Below are positions 33,821 to 45,608 of a stretch of DNA of 64,000 nt, in pieces (within the stretch, counting starts at the first letter, position 1; each line of letters begins with the position of its first letter). The position numbers and the translations under genes were made by a program. The notes under the pieces were generated by a model. It ran no database searches, was not told where the DNA came from, and saw only the letters and a program-made list of their open reading frames with translations. The stretch comes from Bugula neritina (taxonomy: Eukaryota > Bryozoa > Gymnolaemata > Cheilostomatida > Bugulidae). Where the stretch lies: NCBI GenBank assembly GCA_964035545.1, contig OZ037771.1:496001-560000 (forward strand). Direction: 5' to 3'.

Positions 33821-36800
33821 ATGGCTAGAATTATATTCTTCATACTATTTTGCCTAGCATTCAGTTTATCATATGGACAAAGCAACTCTAATAATGGCCA
33901 TAACAACAGGAATTGTGGCAAGTGTGGACAAGCAAATGGAGGGTGAGATAGTTATGTTGTTTTACTTACTGACATTTAATATAGTCAACTGTCTAGTAGG
34001 CTTGTATATTGTAAAATACCAGTAGGCTATGATAGAATGTATATTATATAATATTCTGATATTATATAATATCCTAATATTATTTAATATTAGAATATTA
34101 TATAATATTAGAATATTACTTCTGTCACATAAGCAGCCTATAACTCACAGACAACTATCTCTGAATCTTTGCTAATCAACGTAAAACTTAATTTAAGAAC
34201 TTCCATTAACCCTTTCCTTTGATTGTTTATATTCACATCAAGCCTTCTGTTAATGGTGATATTAAGTAGTATGCTATATGTGTGTGTGATGCTGCATATT
34301 AACTATAATGTACAATATATTATAATATTATAAAACGGTGCTAGTGCATAAAGACATATATAACAACGCATATTGCAATGCAACAAAAATATAACATAAT
34401 ATAACATAATAAAGTATTACATTACAACTATAGTAAGCTATGTAATACAAAGTCATAAAAATTAAAATGTAATTGCTATACAATTTAATGTAATATAATA
34501 CAACTTATATAACATAATATAATATAATTATATAATTTGGTGTATTTGCTAGGAATGCCATGAGCCCTGGAAGTCTACAAGTTTTTAATCAGCTGAAAAG
34601 ACATCTGCCATTTCTAAACCGTTTGGTACGTGTATTCAGTACATAGTATCTATGTCTATGTGTATTCAGTATATAGTATCTATGTCTATGTGTATTCAGT
34701 GTATAGTATCTATGTCTATGTATATTCAGTATATAGTATCTATGTCTATGTGTATTCAGTGTATAGTATCTATGTCTATGTGTATTCATGCAGTATATAG
34801 TATCTTTGTCTATGTATATTCAGTATATATGACAGACAGACATGCATATAATATACATACTAGTAGAACTGGTCATCTGTTCTTGTATGATGTTTCATAC
34901 TTGTTTATTAAGAAAATAAAATCTAATCTCAATTTTCTATTTTTATATCGCAATTTATTTAACAATTTATTCATCTCCTTACACACAACCTAGCACACTG
35001 GCTATCACAATAAAGCTCAGCTGTGTGAGATACTTGTTATGTTGTTATTAGACTTGTTCTCTCTGTATTGTAGAATGGGAACCAACAGAATGTAAGTACC
35101 CCTGCCTGTATTCTGTTTGGTTTAGTCTAGTGAGTAACAACTCTAAACTGATGTCTTTTACCAATTTTATAGAAATTGCAAACATGTGTTTGCATGTAAA
35201 CATATATGGTTTACACCAGTATTAGTATACATTCAAGTTTCAGTGGTTTAAAAGAGATTTCTGAAAGTAGTAAGGCTGTATGAGTAGACTTGGCAGGAGC
35301 TGTTAGAGATACTTGTAAAGTTATTGACTATAAGTCACTCTGCCGTTAGAGATACTTGTGATCATAAGTGTGGGAAACACTATTACCATGGAGCTTTATA
35401 CCAAATGTCATGCAATACAAGTTAAATATAGAAACAAAGTGCCGGGGATACACTCTGATGCAGAGCTGTCAACTTGTCTGGAGATGCTACATCTGTGGGC
35501 CGGAGAATATATCTTATGAACTTCCTTAAATTGGAATAGTTGCATGAGTCAAGTCAGCCAACTTAGTGATCATACCACATGTTTATTCAAACAGACAGGG
35601 AAACAGGGCCATGTGCTTCATCAAACACCAAACAGACAACAGTGTTTTTCAACTCTGATTAGTCCCAACATATTCAGAGCATAAAAAATAAGCAAACATA
35701 ATATTATGCAATAGTTCAGTAAATAAATTCTAATTATTTCCAGTCCATTGCTCTCTTGCATATGCAAGCTATGAATCAAGCTATATTTTTACTTGCTATA
35801 AAACACTTTCAATTGGCACTCCGTTGATTTCACCATTTCCGCTGAATTATAATATTCTTTTCAATATTTATCTTTGTGTGAATATAATAAATAATTCATA
35901 CATTGTACTAGCAGACTAGTTTCCTTGAAGGAGTGTATAATTTACTTGATTATGTAGGGTAACGACCAGATTATAGTAATAATATGGTATAGAGCCAGAT
36001 AAACACACCTTGACAAATGTAGTAATTTGTCTCTATGATATTCATCTTATAATCTATCCAAATACAACATCAGTATTTTAAAGCAAATTGTAGGTTGATT
36101 AACGTTTCATCTACATATAACATTTGCTGTGAGAGTTGTCACATGTTATATCTTGTAGGCGTTGGCTTGTCCAGTGTCTCAGGTCTTCTTTCCAACTACC
36201 AGATCTGAGCCGACATGCAATTCTCAAGCTGATTGCAGACGCTCTGGTGAATTATGTTGTCCTTGGGGCAATGACAATTATTGTCTAAGAGGAATCAACA
36301 CAACTCCAAAACCAGGTTCTGATCTTTATTTTAGACCACACGTACAGTAACATTTTAACATTGTGCAATTAGCATTGAGAAGTTTTCTTCAACTGTTCAT
36401 ATATAAGATTTTTGTCATGTTTCTTTAATCTTGTTAGGTGTTTGTCCGAACAACCCAAGAGTTAGCAGAAATTTGTGTAAACAAGACTTTGGGGGATGTC
36501 GTTTTGACTCAGAGTGTTCTTCGACTGACAAGTGTTGTGAGACTGTGGGTTGTGGCTACAGTGAGTGTACTCCTTTGAGATCTGTAAGACCGGCTACAGC
36601 TAGGCCACCACCAGTTGGACCTCCTACAGGTGGATTAGTTAGAGTAGCACCACCTACAAGTAGGCCACAGACTGTAAGACCACCCCCAATTGGACCTCCT
36701 ACAGGTGGACCTGTTATTTGCACACGCATTGCTTGTCCACCTGCTCCCGGCCCATCTTGTCGCCATATTGGACAAGTTTTTCCTAATGGACCTCTGTGTG

Positions 36801-39800
36801 GTGCCTGTCCTGTCTGTAATGATGTCATACATCCACCAACCACTAGACCAACTCCGGTAGCTTGCACTCGAATTGGCTGCCCACCACGTCCAAGTCCTTC
36901 TTGTCGCCATATTGGACAAGTTTTCCCTAATGGACCTCAGTGTGGTGCCTGCCCTGTCTGTAATGATGTCATACATCCACCAACCACCACTCGACGTCCT
37001 CCAGTAGCTTGCACTCGGATTGGCTGTCCACCACGTCCAAGTCCTTCTTGTCGCCATATTGGACAGGTTTTTCCTAATGGACCTCAGTGTGGTGCCTGCC
37101 CTGTCTGTAATGATGTCATACATCCACCAACCACCACTCGACGTCCTCCAGTAGCTTGCACTCGAATTGGCTGTCCACCACGTCCAAGTCCTTCTTGTCA
37201 AAATGTTGGACAAGTTTTTCCTAACGGACCTCAGTGTGGTGCCTGCCCTGTTTGTAATGATGCGCAATCCACATCTATTGTGCCACAGGTGAATATTTCT
37301 CAATAGCTATTGATGCTCATTTTACAATTCACACCAACGATGGAAGGTTTGCTTCTGTCCTAACCGCCTTGCCCCGCCCCTCCACTCTCTCGTTTGAGTA
37401 GCTAATAACAAAAATATATCTTATTAAAAGAGTTGCAATTATATACTAAATCAGATACAATCTAGAAGAGGAAAGTTGTTTGTGAATATAAGTAATTGTA
37501 GAGCTTCATACAGTATGTATTCATATAATAGTGTCAGTTACCAGGGAAATCATAAAAGGAAAAGAAAGATAATATGTTGTCAGCTTAATTAAGAATATTT
37601 TATAATTAAAAAAGAACTGGCACTTGAGATTATTTAGTTTTTAAATAACTTTTTTATTTTATTGGAACTAATTAACCATATTGATTGTCAAATAAGTTAT
37701 GAGCCAAAGACAATGACAGTAAATTGTTTATGTAGACTCTAGCCTGTCCGGTTTCTCCATTCTTCTTCCCGGCTACCAGATCTGAACCGACATGTAATTC
37801 TCAAGCTGATTGCAGAGGTGCAGGTGAATTATGCTGCTTCTGGGGTGTTAACAAGCATTGCCTGCGAGGAATTGATACAACCCTAAAGCCAGGTATACCG
37901 TTTATAAACTGCCAATAAGTGAGTGTAACATTACCAAGGTTACATCGCAATAATTACATCAATACAAATATTGCTATGAAGTAACAATTTCTAATATAAT
38001 ATAGGAGTGATGATTGGCACATCAACTTTACAATACAACGTATTATTTAAGCTGAAAACTTTTTAACTATATTTGACTTGCATAGAACAGATATAATATA
38101 ATTAAATTAAATTATATTATATTATTGATATATTCTGAAATTTGTTTCAATTTATATATAAAATTTAAATTCCAAAACTTTAAGACTTTATTTCCCATAC
38201 TTAATTTTAGGAGTATGTCCGAACAACCCAACAGTTAGCAGAAATTTGTGTAAACAAGACTTTGGGGGATGTCGTTTTGACTCAGAGTGTTCTTCGACTG
38301 ACAAGTGTTGCGAGACTGTGGGTTGTGGCTACAGTGAGTGTACTCCTTTGAGATCTGTAAGACCAGCTACAGCTAGGCCACCACCAGTTGGACCTCCTAC
38401 AGGTGGATTAGTCAGAGTAGCACCACCTACAAGTAGGCCACAGACTGTAAGACCACCCCCAGTTGGACCTCCTACCACAGGGCCTATTATTTGCACCCTC
38501 ATTGCTTGTCCACCTGCTCCCGGACCATCATGTCGCCATATTGGACAAGTTTTTCCTAATGGACCTCAGTGTGGTGCCTGCCCTGTCTGTAATGATGTCA
38601 TACCTCCACCAACTACTACTCAACGACATCCAGTAGCTTGCACTCGGATTGGCTGTCCACCACGTCCAAGTCCTTCATGTCGACATATTGGACAAGTTTT
38701 TCCTAATGGACCTCTGTGTGGTGCCTGCCCTGTCTGTAATGATGTCATACCTCCACCAATCACCACTCAACGTCCTCCAGTAGCTTGCACTCGGATTGGC
38801 TGTCCACCACGTCCAAGTCCTTCATGTCGACATATTGGACAAGTTTTTCCTAATGGACCTCAGTGTGGTGCCTGCCCTGTCTGTAATGATGTCATACCTC
38901 CACCAATCACTACTCAACGTCCTCCAGTAGCTTGCACTCGGATTGGCTGTCCACCACGTCCAAGTCCTTCATGTCGACATATTGGACAAGTTTTCCCTAA
39001 CGGACCTCTGTGTGGTGCCTGCCCTGTCTGTAATGATGTCATACCTCCACCAATCACCACTCGACGTCCTCCAGTAGCTTGCACTCGGATTGGCTGTCCA
39101 CCACGTCCAAGTCCTTCATGTAGACATATTGGACAAATTTTTCCTAACGGACCTCTGTGTGGTGCCTGCCCTGTCTGTAATGATGTCATACCTCCACCAA
39201 TCACTACTCGACGTCCTCAACTTCGAACAACAAGGGTGAGAATAATGATATTGTTTGTCAACTGAAATACTCATTTCTAGATATTCCATAGCATGGCAGC
39301 TTGCTAATGCCACCCTGTTTTGGTGGTCAGCAAGTTTGTAGTTCTACAAAGACACCAGCAGCTGTGGTGTCGCACATTCTTAGGTTAATTGACAAATTCT
39401 CCATGAAAACATCAGAAGTTATTCATTTTATTTTATTATTTTTTCATTGCACTTATGCAAATAAGTTCATTACAAATAAAATTTGTTATCTTATATTTAA
39501 CTTAATTTGTAAAAATTCAAAAGACTATATAAAGATTGCAAGTTCAGTGCAAAGCAATATTGAAGAATATTTTCAGGTATGCATATAACCTACGTCAGTG
39601 CACGATTGTGCACTTTTCCTAGCCGGGCTTATAACTTTATACCTACTTCCTATGATGATAATTACCAAAATATTTTCTGTACTTATTATATTTCAGCAAC
39701 CAGAATTCTCATTAAAAGGAACAATTAATTTTTATTATAAACCAACAGTAAAACTTCCAAGCCATATATTATGGCACCAACTAGTCTAAAAATATTTTAA

Positions 39801-41712
39801 GCTGTAGCATGTGACCGTATTTGGGCTAGAGGTCTAGCTCATTGGAAGTTTGGGGTTAATTGTACAACAGACTTGTATTCTAAATGAGAATAACATTGGA
39901 GAAATTCTGGTCAATTTGGCATAATCCTTTATTAATACCTGAAAGCATTGATGTAAAACAATTCACTGATATTGTATAAAAATGCTGTAAGATTGCATCT
40001 GCTTTAAGCCTGCAAAAAGTTGGCAATAATTTTAGTTTTTTTAAAATTTTCTTTTTAGCTGCACTACACTTTTACCTTTTCAAACCTGTAAAGTCCTTGA
40101 CTATTAAGCTTGCTGATCTGCAAAATTCTTCATTGGTCTCCATGAAAACTGCTTCAGTACAACATCAAGGACTCAAGCCACATGTATACAAATTCTATGG
40201 TATCTATTTGCAGCGAACAGTCACCCCAGCACCATCCCCAGCAAGCCGCACCTGTAGAACTATCTATGGTAAGTGTGGCTATCAACATACATCAGTAAAA
40301 TAGAATGCATGGTAAGTGGTGCTTAGGCTAAGTAGCTGTCATGGAAACAGCAAATAAACTGTGAGGAAGGGATGCAAGAGGTTGTGCTGTCATAGATTAT
40401 ATTGTTTGAGATATGGTAGTAGGTGTGCCTGTGAAGAAGTGGCTATGACCAAGTAGCGAGTGTCTGCAGGGTGAAACAAAAGCGGTACCGTTTTAAGGTA
40501 ACTGGTGTCAACCCATAGCTTTCAATTGAGTCCATAAGCTGGATTGATTGACACAAGTTTGACATTTTAATACGGGGAAGGAAAAGAGAAAACCTGAACA
40601 TATCATAATTCATAAGACAAAAGGCTCATTAAATAGCCTATTATATTAAATCAGGAAGTGGCAGAATTGGCTTGATGATGCCGTGACATAGTATAATATT
40701 TTAGTGAAATAATGCGCAAGTAATTATTACATACCATTCTTACTGGATGTGTTCATGGGTAAAGGTTGCTTAATTGAAATATTGATTCATGCACTTGAAT
40801 AGTTGCCATGTATTTTTACACAAGCTATTATTTATTTAGCTGGCCCTTCAAATTTGTTTACTTCAAACGGTTAATGACTACACATGAGAGACCATCAATC
40901 AGGTCTCTGTAACCTCAGAATATTATTTAATTGAAGAATGACATTAGCTATCACGGTCTGGTACAATTTGATTCTGTCTTGGCAACATGTGTCAACGTAT
41001 CCTAGCAACAAAGTAGTGAAAAGCAACTTTATTGTTATCTAAATGAGATGCTTGCATCATGATTAAGTTGCAGCAAACACATTTGACGTAATTTCATCGC
41101 TTGTTTTAACAAATAATATATAACAGTACTATTTTAACATCTAACAAATAAGATATTTTAAAAACTTTAAAAAAGTCAGACTAGAGCTATAAAATTTTCT
41201 CATTTCTCTTATTTTAATTTTTTTCCATTTCATATGCTAATGTCTATAAAAATTTATACTGAGCAAGTGTATGCATAAAGTATTGGGCATCAAAATCTTG
41301 AAATATTTTAGTTGAATAAATGAGATACTTTAGATAATGGTTGTGTGTGTTGTGTGTGCCTGTGCTATGTGCTGTGCATTCGTCTTGTGCATGTTGTATT
41401 TGTATGTTTGTGTGTGTGTGTGTTTTGCATGCTTGTGTGTGTGTTTGTATGCGTGTGTGTTTGTATGTTGGTGCATGTTCACATACGCAAGCTAAAAGTC
41501 ATCTTGTAATATGTTGTACTAACCATTAAAATACTCTCCATGCAGGTTACTACACTGTATACGACTACTGCCATCAGTTCTCGTACGGCACACCATCAAC
41601 TCACGGCTCCAACCCACCTACCCTAGCTTGTGCTCCCGGCACTCTGTTTGACTTGACTATATGCGGATGTAACCACCAAAGCAGAGTCCACACTCTAACC
41701 TGCAGATCTTAG
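33821..41712 (+). CDS. Secreted WAP and Cys-rich-repeat protein, 874 aa
   Basis: Nine exons: 33821-33942, 34553-34625, 35074-35091 (an 18-nt microexon), 36159-36315, 36438-37288, 37736-37892, 38211-39235, 40214-40268, 41546-41712. Total 2625 nt; all phases fit. It starts MARIIFFILFCLAFSLSYGQ, a clear signal peptide. Two copies of the same module follow: a WAP-like exon (157 nt in both copies), then a large exon with a perfect eight-Cys WAP (CPNN...CKQDFGGCRFDSEC..CC...C...C), a Pro/Thr linker, and 4 (first copy) or 5 (second copy) repeats of a six-Cys unit CTRIGCPPRPSPSC...CGACPVC, resembling antistasin/VWC-type folds. The C-terminal exon (YDYCHQFSYG...CAPGTLFDLTICGC) looks like a peritrophin-type chitin-binding motif. 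WAP and antistasin-like domains are commonly protease inhibitors or matrix and shell proteins; which applies here is not shown. Confidence 0.92.
34630..34845. repeat. Intronic minisatellite, ~31-bp unit, about 6 copies
   Basis: Unit contains tgtattcagtatatagtatc and tatgtcta. It begins at the donor of WAP exon 34553-34625. Confidence 0.92.
36716..37266 (+). repeat. Coding tandem repeat, four six-Cys units
   Basis: Four units of about 140 nt in exon 36438-37288 encode CTRI(A/G)CPP...CNDVIHPPTT. Nucleotide identity between units is very high, even at third positions, which suggests recent duplication or gene conversion. Confidence 0.93.
38491..39210 (+). repeat. Coding tandem repeat, five six-Cys units
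   Basis: Five units of about 140 nt in exon 38211-39235, matching those at 36716 but with a VIPPP linker. The first unit of each array (PAPGPSC) differs from the rest (PRPSPSC), so the arrays arose from a duplicated ancestral exon and then expanded separately. Confidence 0.93.
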
Positions 41713-41877
41713 AAATGTCTGATTAGATGAAGGAAATCAAGCTATGGTGCAATGTAACGCTTATTTTCACTAATTTTCACACTTATTTATACTTTGTTAA
41801 AATGTTTTTAAGGGGAAACTTAATATCTTGTGTTGGTTATGATGAGGTCAAATTTATTCTAGCAAAAGGTAACTGCA

Positions 41878-41983
41878 AATAAAATCTCTGTATCACCGTC
41901 TTTATAAATATTATTTTCAGCAATTTTTATTAAGGAGTTTTTATAAATAATATTAGTTTTGCAATGTTATTGTTTACAATAAA
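41878..41983 (+). terminator. Two candidate polyadenylation signals of the WAP gene
   Basis: AATAAA occurs at 41878-41883 and 41978-41983, about 165 and 265 bases after the stop codon at 41712. Confidence 0.6.
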
Positions 41984-42044
41984 ATCTACAACCATTTAGT
42001 TATCAACTTTAAACAACTTTTCCTCTGGCAGTTTACCATAAGGA

Positions 42045-42432
42045 GTCCCTTATGTAACTGTCTGGCATGGGTGTTATGTAACTGTCTGGCATGGGTGTTA
42101 TGTAACTGTCTGGCATGGGTGTTATGTAACTGTCTGGCATGGGTGTTATGTAACTGTCTGGCATGGGTGTTATGTAACTGTCTGGCATGGGTGTTATGTA
42201 ACTGTCTGGCATGGGTGTTATGTAACTGTCTGGCATGAGTGTTATGTAACTGTCTGGCATGGGTGTTATGTAACTGTCTGGCATGGGTGTTATGTAACTG
42301 TCTGGCATGGGTGTTATGTAACTGTCTGGCATGGGTGTTATGTAACTGTCTGGCATGGGTGTTATGTAACTGTCTGGCATGAGTGTTATGTAACTGTCTG
42401 GCATGGGTGTTATGTAACTGTCTGGCATGGGT
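42045..42432. repeat. Intergenic minisatellite, 24-bp unit, 16 copies
   Basis: Unit ggcatgggtgttatgtaact plus gtct, almost perfect, in the gap 41713-42458 between the convergent WAP and EB-like genes. It lies 26 bases beyond the stop of the EB-like gene, probably inside its 3' UTR. Confidence 0.95.
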
Positions 42433-42458
42433 GACTCCTAGAAGTCAGAGTTGAGCAG

Positions 42459-44836
42459 CTACTTTATTATTGAGTATTTCCGCTGTCGTCTTCCTAACCC
42501 CATGTCAGCAAAGTCATCAAACTCGTCTAAGATGGCCGGCTGTTGCTCAGGAAGCGGAGAAGGTGTGTCTACTGAGAGGGGAGGAGTTCTCCCTTCACTG
42601 ATGTCCCCGGTTGGTGTACTTGAGGAGATGTCTGGGGAGTGGTCTCGTGTACTTGGAGTCCATTTTACTTTCTTCTGTGGAATGTTTTCACCAGAAAAGT
42701 CGTCAGTTTCTGATCCCATTGAAGATGCTGATCTACTCGACGGAGTTTTGGAAATTTCCTTCGAGTCAAAAAGAGAAGCGTCATCAGAATAACTGTTTGA
42801 GTAATGACTGGAGACTGAACTCGGGGTCAAGGACTTCTCAGGGTCATCTAACTTCTTAGCCAAGTCTGGATGCTCTGAGTTGAACTTCTGTATGATGCTG
42901 CCAAGCCTTTCGCTCACAGGTGGAGGGTTTGACACTGGTTTCATTTTAAACCGCTTCTCCACCATTCCGGTATAGTGGGTACGTCTGCGAGACGGGGAGT
43001 AGTACTGAGGGTCACCTTTCTCTTCCAACGCAAATGGATTTGATATTGATGGATCAATACTCAGTTTCTAAAATACATACAACTACACAATCTTATAAAT
43101 ACAACCTAACGGCTTATAATTTGCAATGACTTTAGTTTTGAAGCCATGTTTGGTAGAAATCACTTCTATAAACTAAATTTTTTCAAGGCGGTTATTTGTA
43201 TGTACAGTACATCTATGGAATTACTATACACATGGCATGTACAGTACATATGTACACTTACAGTACATCTATAGAGTTAATAAAGTTCAGAAGTAATTAA
43301 ATGGGATGCACTGCTAGTAGAGGTAACTATAATGTCATTTCTCATATAAAATAAGTATTTCTAGGACCTGGCCTCAGAGTCTGAACTAGCCGCCATATTC
43401 ATACAATAATCTTATAATAATAAGTTTAATAAAGCTGCAGGGAGAAGTAAAAACAATACCTAATTGCATTTTGAATATAACTCCCCATAAGGAGTTTAAT
43501 AAGAACACTAATAAAGGACAGCTATCAAAGTATTATTTGTATGCATTAGGCAACACCCTGGAACCTGTTTCACCTAATTTGTACTATTCTTGCACAGTTT
43601 TATAGTTTCGTAGATATTCCCTGTGTATAGACTGAGGCATGGAGTCTGAGCACTAGTAAACTAACCTGGGTTCTTGACTGGCGTATGGGACGGACACTGA
43701 AGAGAGCATGAGCCACCACCAGGACTAGAGCTGACGCGAGAATGACTCCTCCAACTATTCCAGCGTATACCCAGAATCCCAGAGCCGGAACTTGTTTGGG
43801 CTGTTGATTGAAGGAGTCAAACTGAGCATACTTCAGTCCTTCGCAGCCACTGGCTGACATAACCATACCGTAGTTGCATAGGCAGACACCTGTAGAGATA
43901 CTTGTACAGTAGTGTAGAGACACTTGTACAGTAGTGTAGAGACACTTGTACAGTAGTGTAGAGATACTTGTACAGTAGTGTAGAGATACTTGTACAGTAG
44001 TGTAGAGACACTTGTACAGTAGTGTAGAGATACTTGCACAGTAGTGTAGAGATACTTGTACAGTAGTGTAGAGATACTTGTACAGTAGTGTAGAGATACT
44101 TGTACAGTGGTGTAGAGATACTTGTACAGTGGTGTAGAGATACTTGTACAGTGGTGTAGATATACTTGTACAGTAGTGTAGAGATACTTGTACAGTAGTG
44201 TAGAGATACTTGCACAGTAGTGTAGAGATACTTGCACAAGAGTGTAGAGATACTTGTACAGTAGTGTAGAGATACTTGTACAGTAGTGTAGAGATACTTG
44301 TGCAGTAGTGTAGAGATACTTGTGCAGTAGTAAACACTCACCAGACACACAAGCTGCATTGGTTTGTCTACAGTCAGTGTCCATCTCACAAGGCACCAAA
44401 CACCGCCCAGTAATACATCGCTCTCTGAGAGGGGTCTTTCCCGATCTGCATGTCGCTGAAGAACTGCATCTACAGTAGTCATTCTATACTTACACTATAT
44501 ACAATACATCTAGTATACACATATCAACATATACTATATACAATACATCTAGTATACACATATCAACATATCATAGTACATATCAACATATAGTATATAC
44601 ATATAAACATATTATAGTATATACATATTACCATCTAGTTCTACCCTCTACTCTATGACTAGGATATAAACTCACGATCTAAGAGGATGGTCAATCACCA
44701 AGTCTCCAGGGTTACACATTCGAGAAGTGTTGTACCAGAGAGAATTTTCACACAAACATAGCTGTTGGATGCATATAGCAGCCCCGCTGTCGATTGGACA
44801 CGGTGAACCAGAGCATAAATTAGCCAACGCTGCCAT
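42459..44836 (-). CDS. Single-pass membrane protein with EB/EGF-like Cys-rich ectodomain
   Basis: Exons 44836-44676, 44469-44342, 43889-43666 and 43067-42459 (1122 nt, 373 aa, phases fit). The ectodomain (about 1-120) is Cys-rich with EB-module-like spacing: LCSGSPCPIDSGAAICIQQL, CRSGKTPLRERCITGRC, CEMDTDCRQTNAACVSG, then CLCNYG. One transmembrane helix follows at about 135-160 (WVYAGIVGGVILASALVLVV). The cytoplasmic tail of about 210 residues is Ser/Pro-rich and charged, with LGSIIQKFNSEHPDLAKKL and an acidic end DEFDDFADMGLG. No signal peptide follows the ATG at 44836. An acceptor-like atggcag spans it, so a further 5' exon with a signal peptide is possible. No family name is assigned; role unknown. 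Confidence 0.8.
43890..44338. repeat. Intronic minisatellite, 22-bp unit, about 20 copies
   Basis: Unit acttgtacagtagtgtagag plus at. It spans the whole intron between exons 44469-44342 and 43889-43666. The acceptor of the latter (tctctacag|gtgtc) is a one-base variant of the repeat (tctctacac). Confidence 0.94.
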
Positions 44837-45608
44837 GTTGATAGTATCTCACTTAATGTTTAATATCTAACAATGACACTAAAACATTGTGTTACAAAAA
44901 TGCAACTATGAAACTGCGACAATACTATTGTTGGCATGCGGCTTTCCCAATACATTAAAATTGAAAGATATTTCAGTATCTTGTGTTTCAGCTAAAAGGA
45001 ATTGAAAGTCTATAAACTAAAATGTGCATTCTATCACAGAGAACAGTAAATTAATAATATAATGTTTATAGTAGCTAAAGACACTATCGGCCGGTGCAGG
45101 GTTGACAACTCCTGTGTTACACAGCAATGCAGACCTAGGAGTAGGGAAGGGAAGTCAAACCTGTCTCATAGACACACCCACAAGCTACACCCAATAAATT
45201 GTAGTGCAATTTACATAAAACTATAGCTTTAATTACAATTAGAGCTTATATAAGAAAGTGAAGATATTGTTCCCTGAATGTACGAACAATTCAATACAAG
45301 ATACAGGAGTTGTTACATAACACAGATGGTTTGGATGATTTTCTTTTATTTCTTCATTCTTTATCAGGTTAAAAGTAAAGCACTGTTTCTTTCAGCTCCA
45401 GTAGAAACATACCTTTTCATCTTATTTTTTAATTTATTCGTATTTTGAGTTTATTGAGAACATATCATATTGGACAGACAAATAGCCATGCACCAGATCA
45501 TTTAAATTAACTGTCTAGCTGCATGTAGCTGTATCAGTATTGTTAAGTTAAACCCAGTGAGAATATAGTTGATGTACAATACAAGACTGTAGACTGAGCA
45601 CACCTAGT
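44837..45608. other. Gap between two minus-strand genes
   Basis: AT-rich, without a repeat array. A TATA-like tatataa at 45248 precedes a short plus-strand ATG frame (45329) of hydrophobic residues, but no further exon could be linked. A signal-peptide exon of the EB-like gene might also hide here. Confidence 0.55.

Noticed and set aside
36556-37303. Long minus-strand frames opposite the WAP repeats
   Set aside because: Antisense shadows of the plus-strand repeats, which carry clear Cys-rich domains and correct splice phases.
42045-42432. CRISPR-like regular array
   Set aside because: The unit repeats without spacers, and the host is an animal; it is a minisatellite, as are the other arrays.
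45247-45450. TATA-like motif followed by a hydrophobic plus-strand ATG frame (45329)
   Set aside because: About 40 codons only, and no downstream plus-strand exon could be joined; possibly chance in AT-rich DNA.
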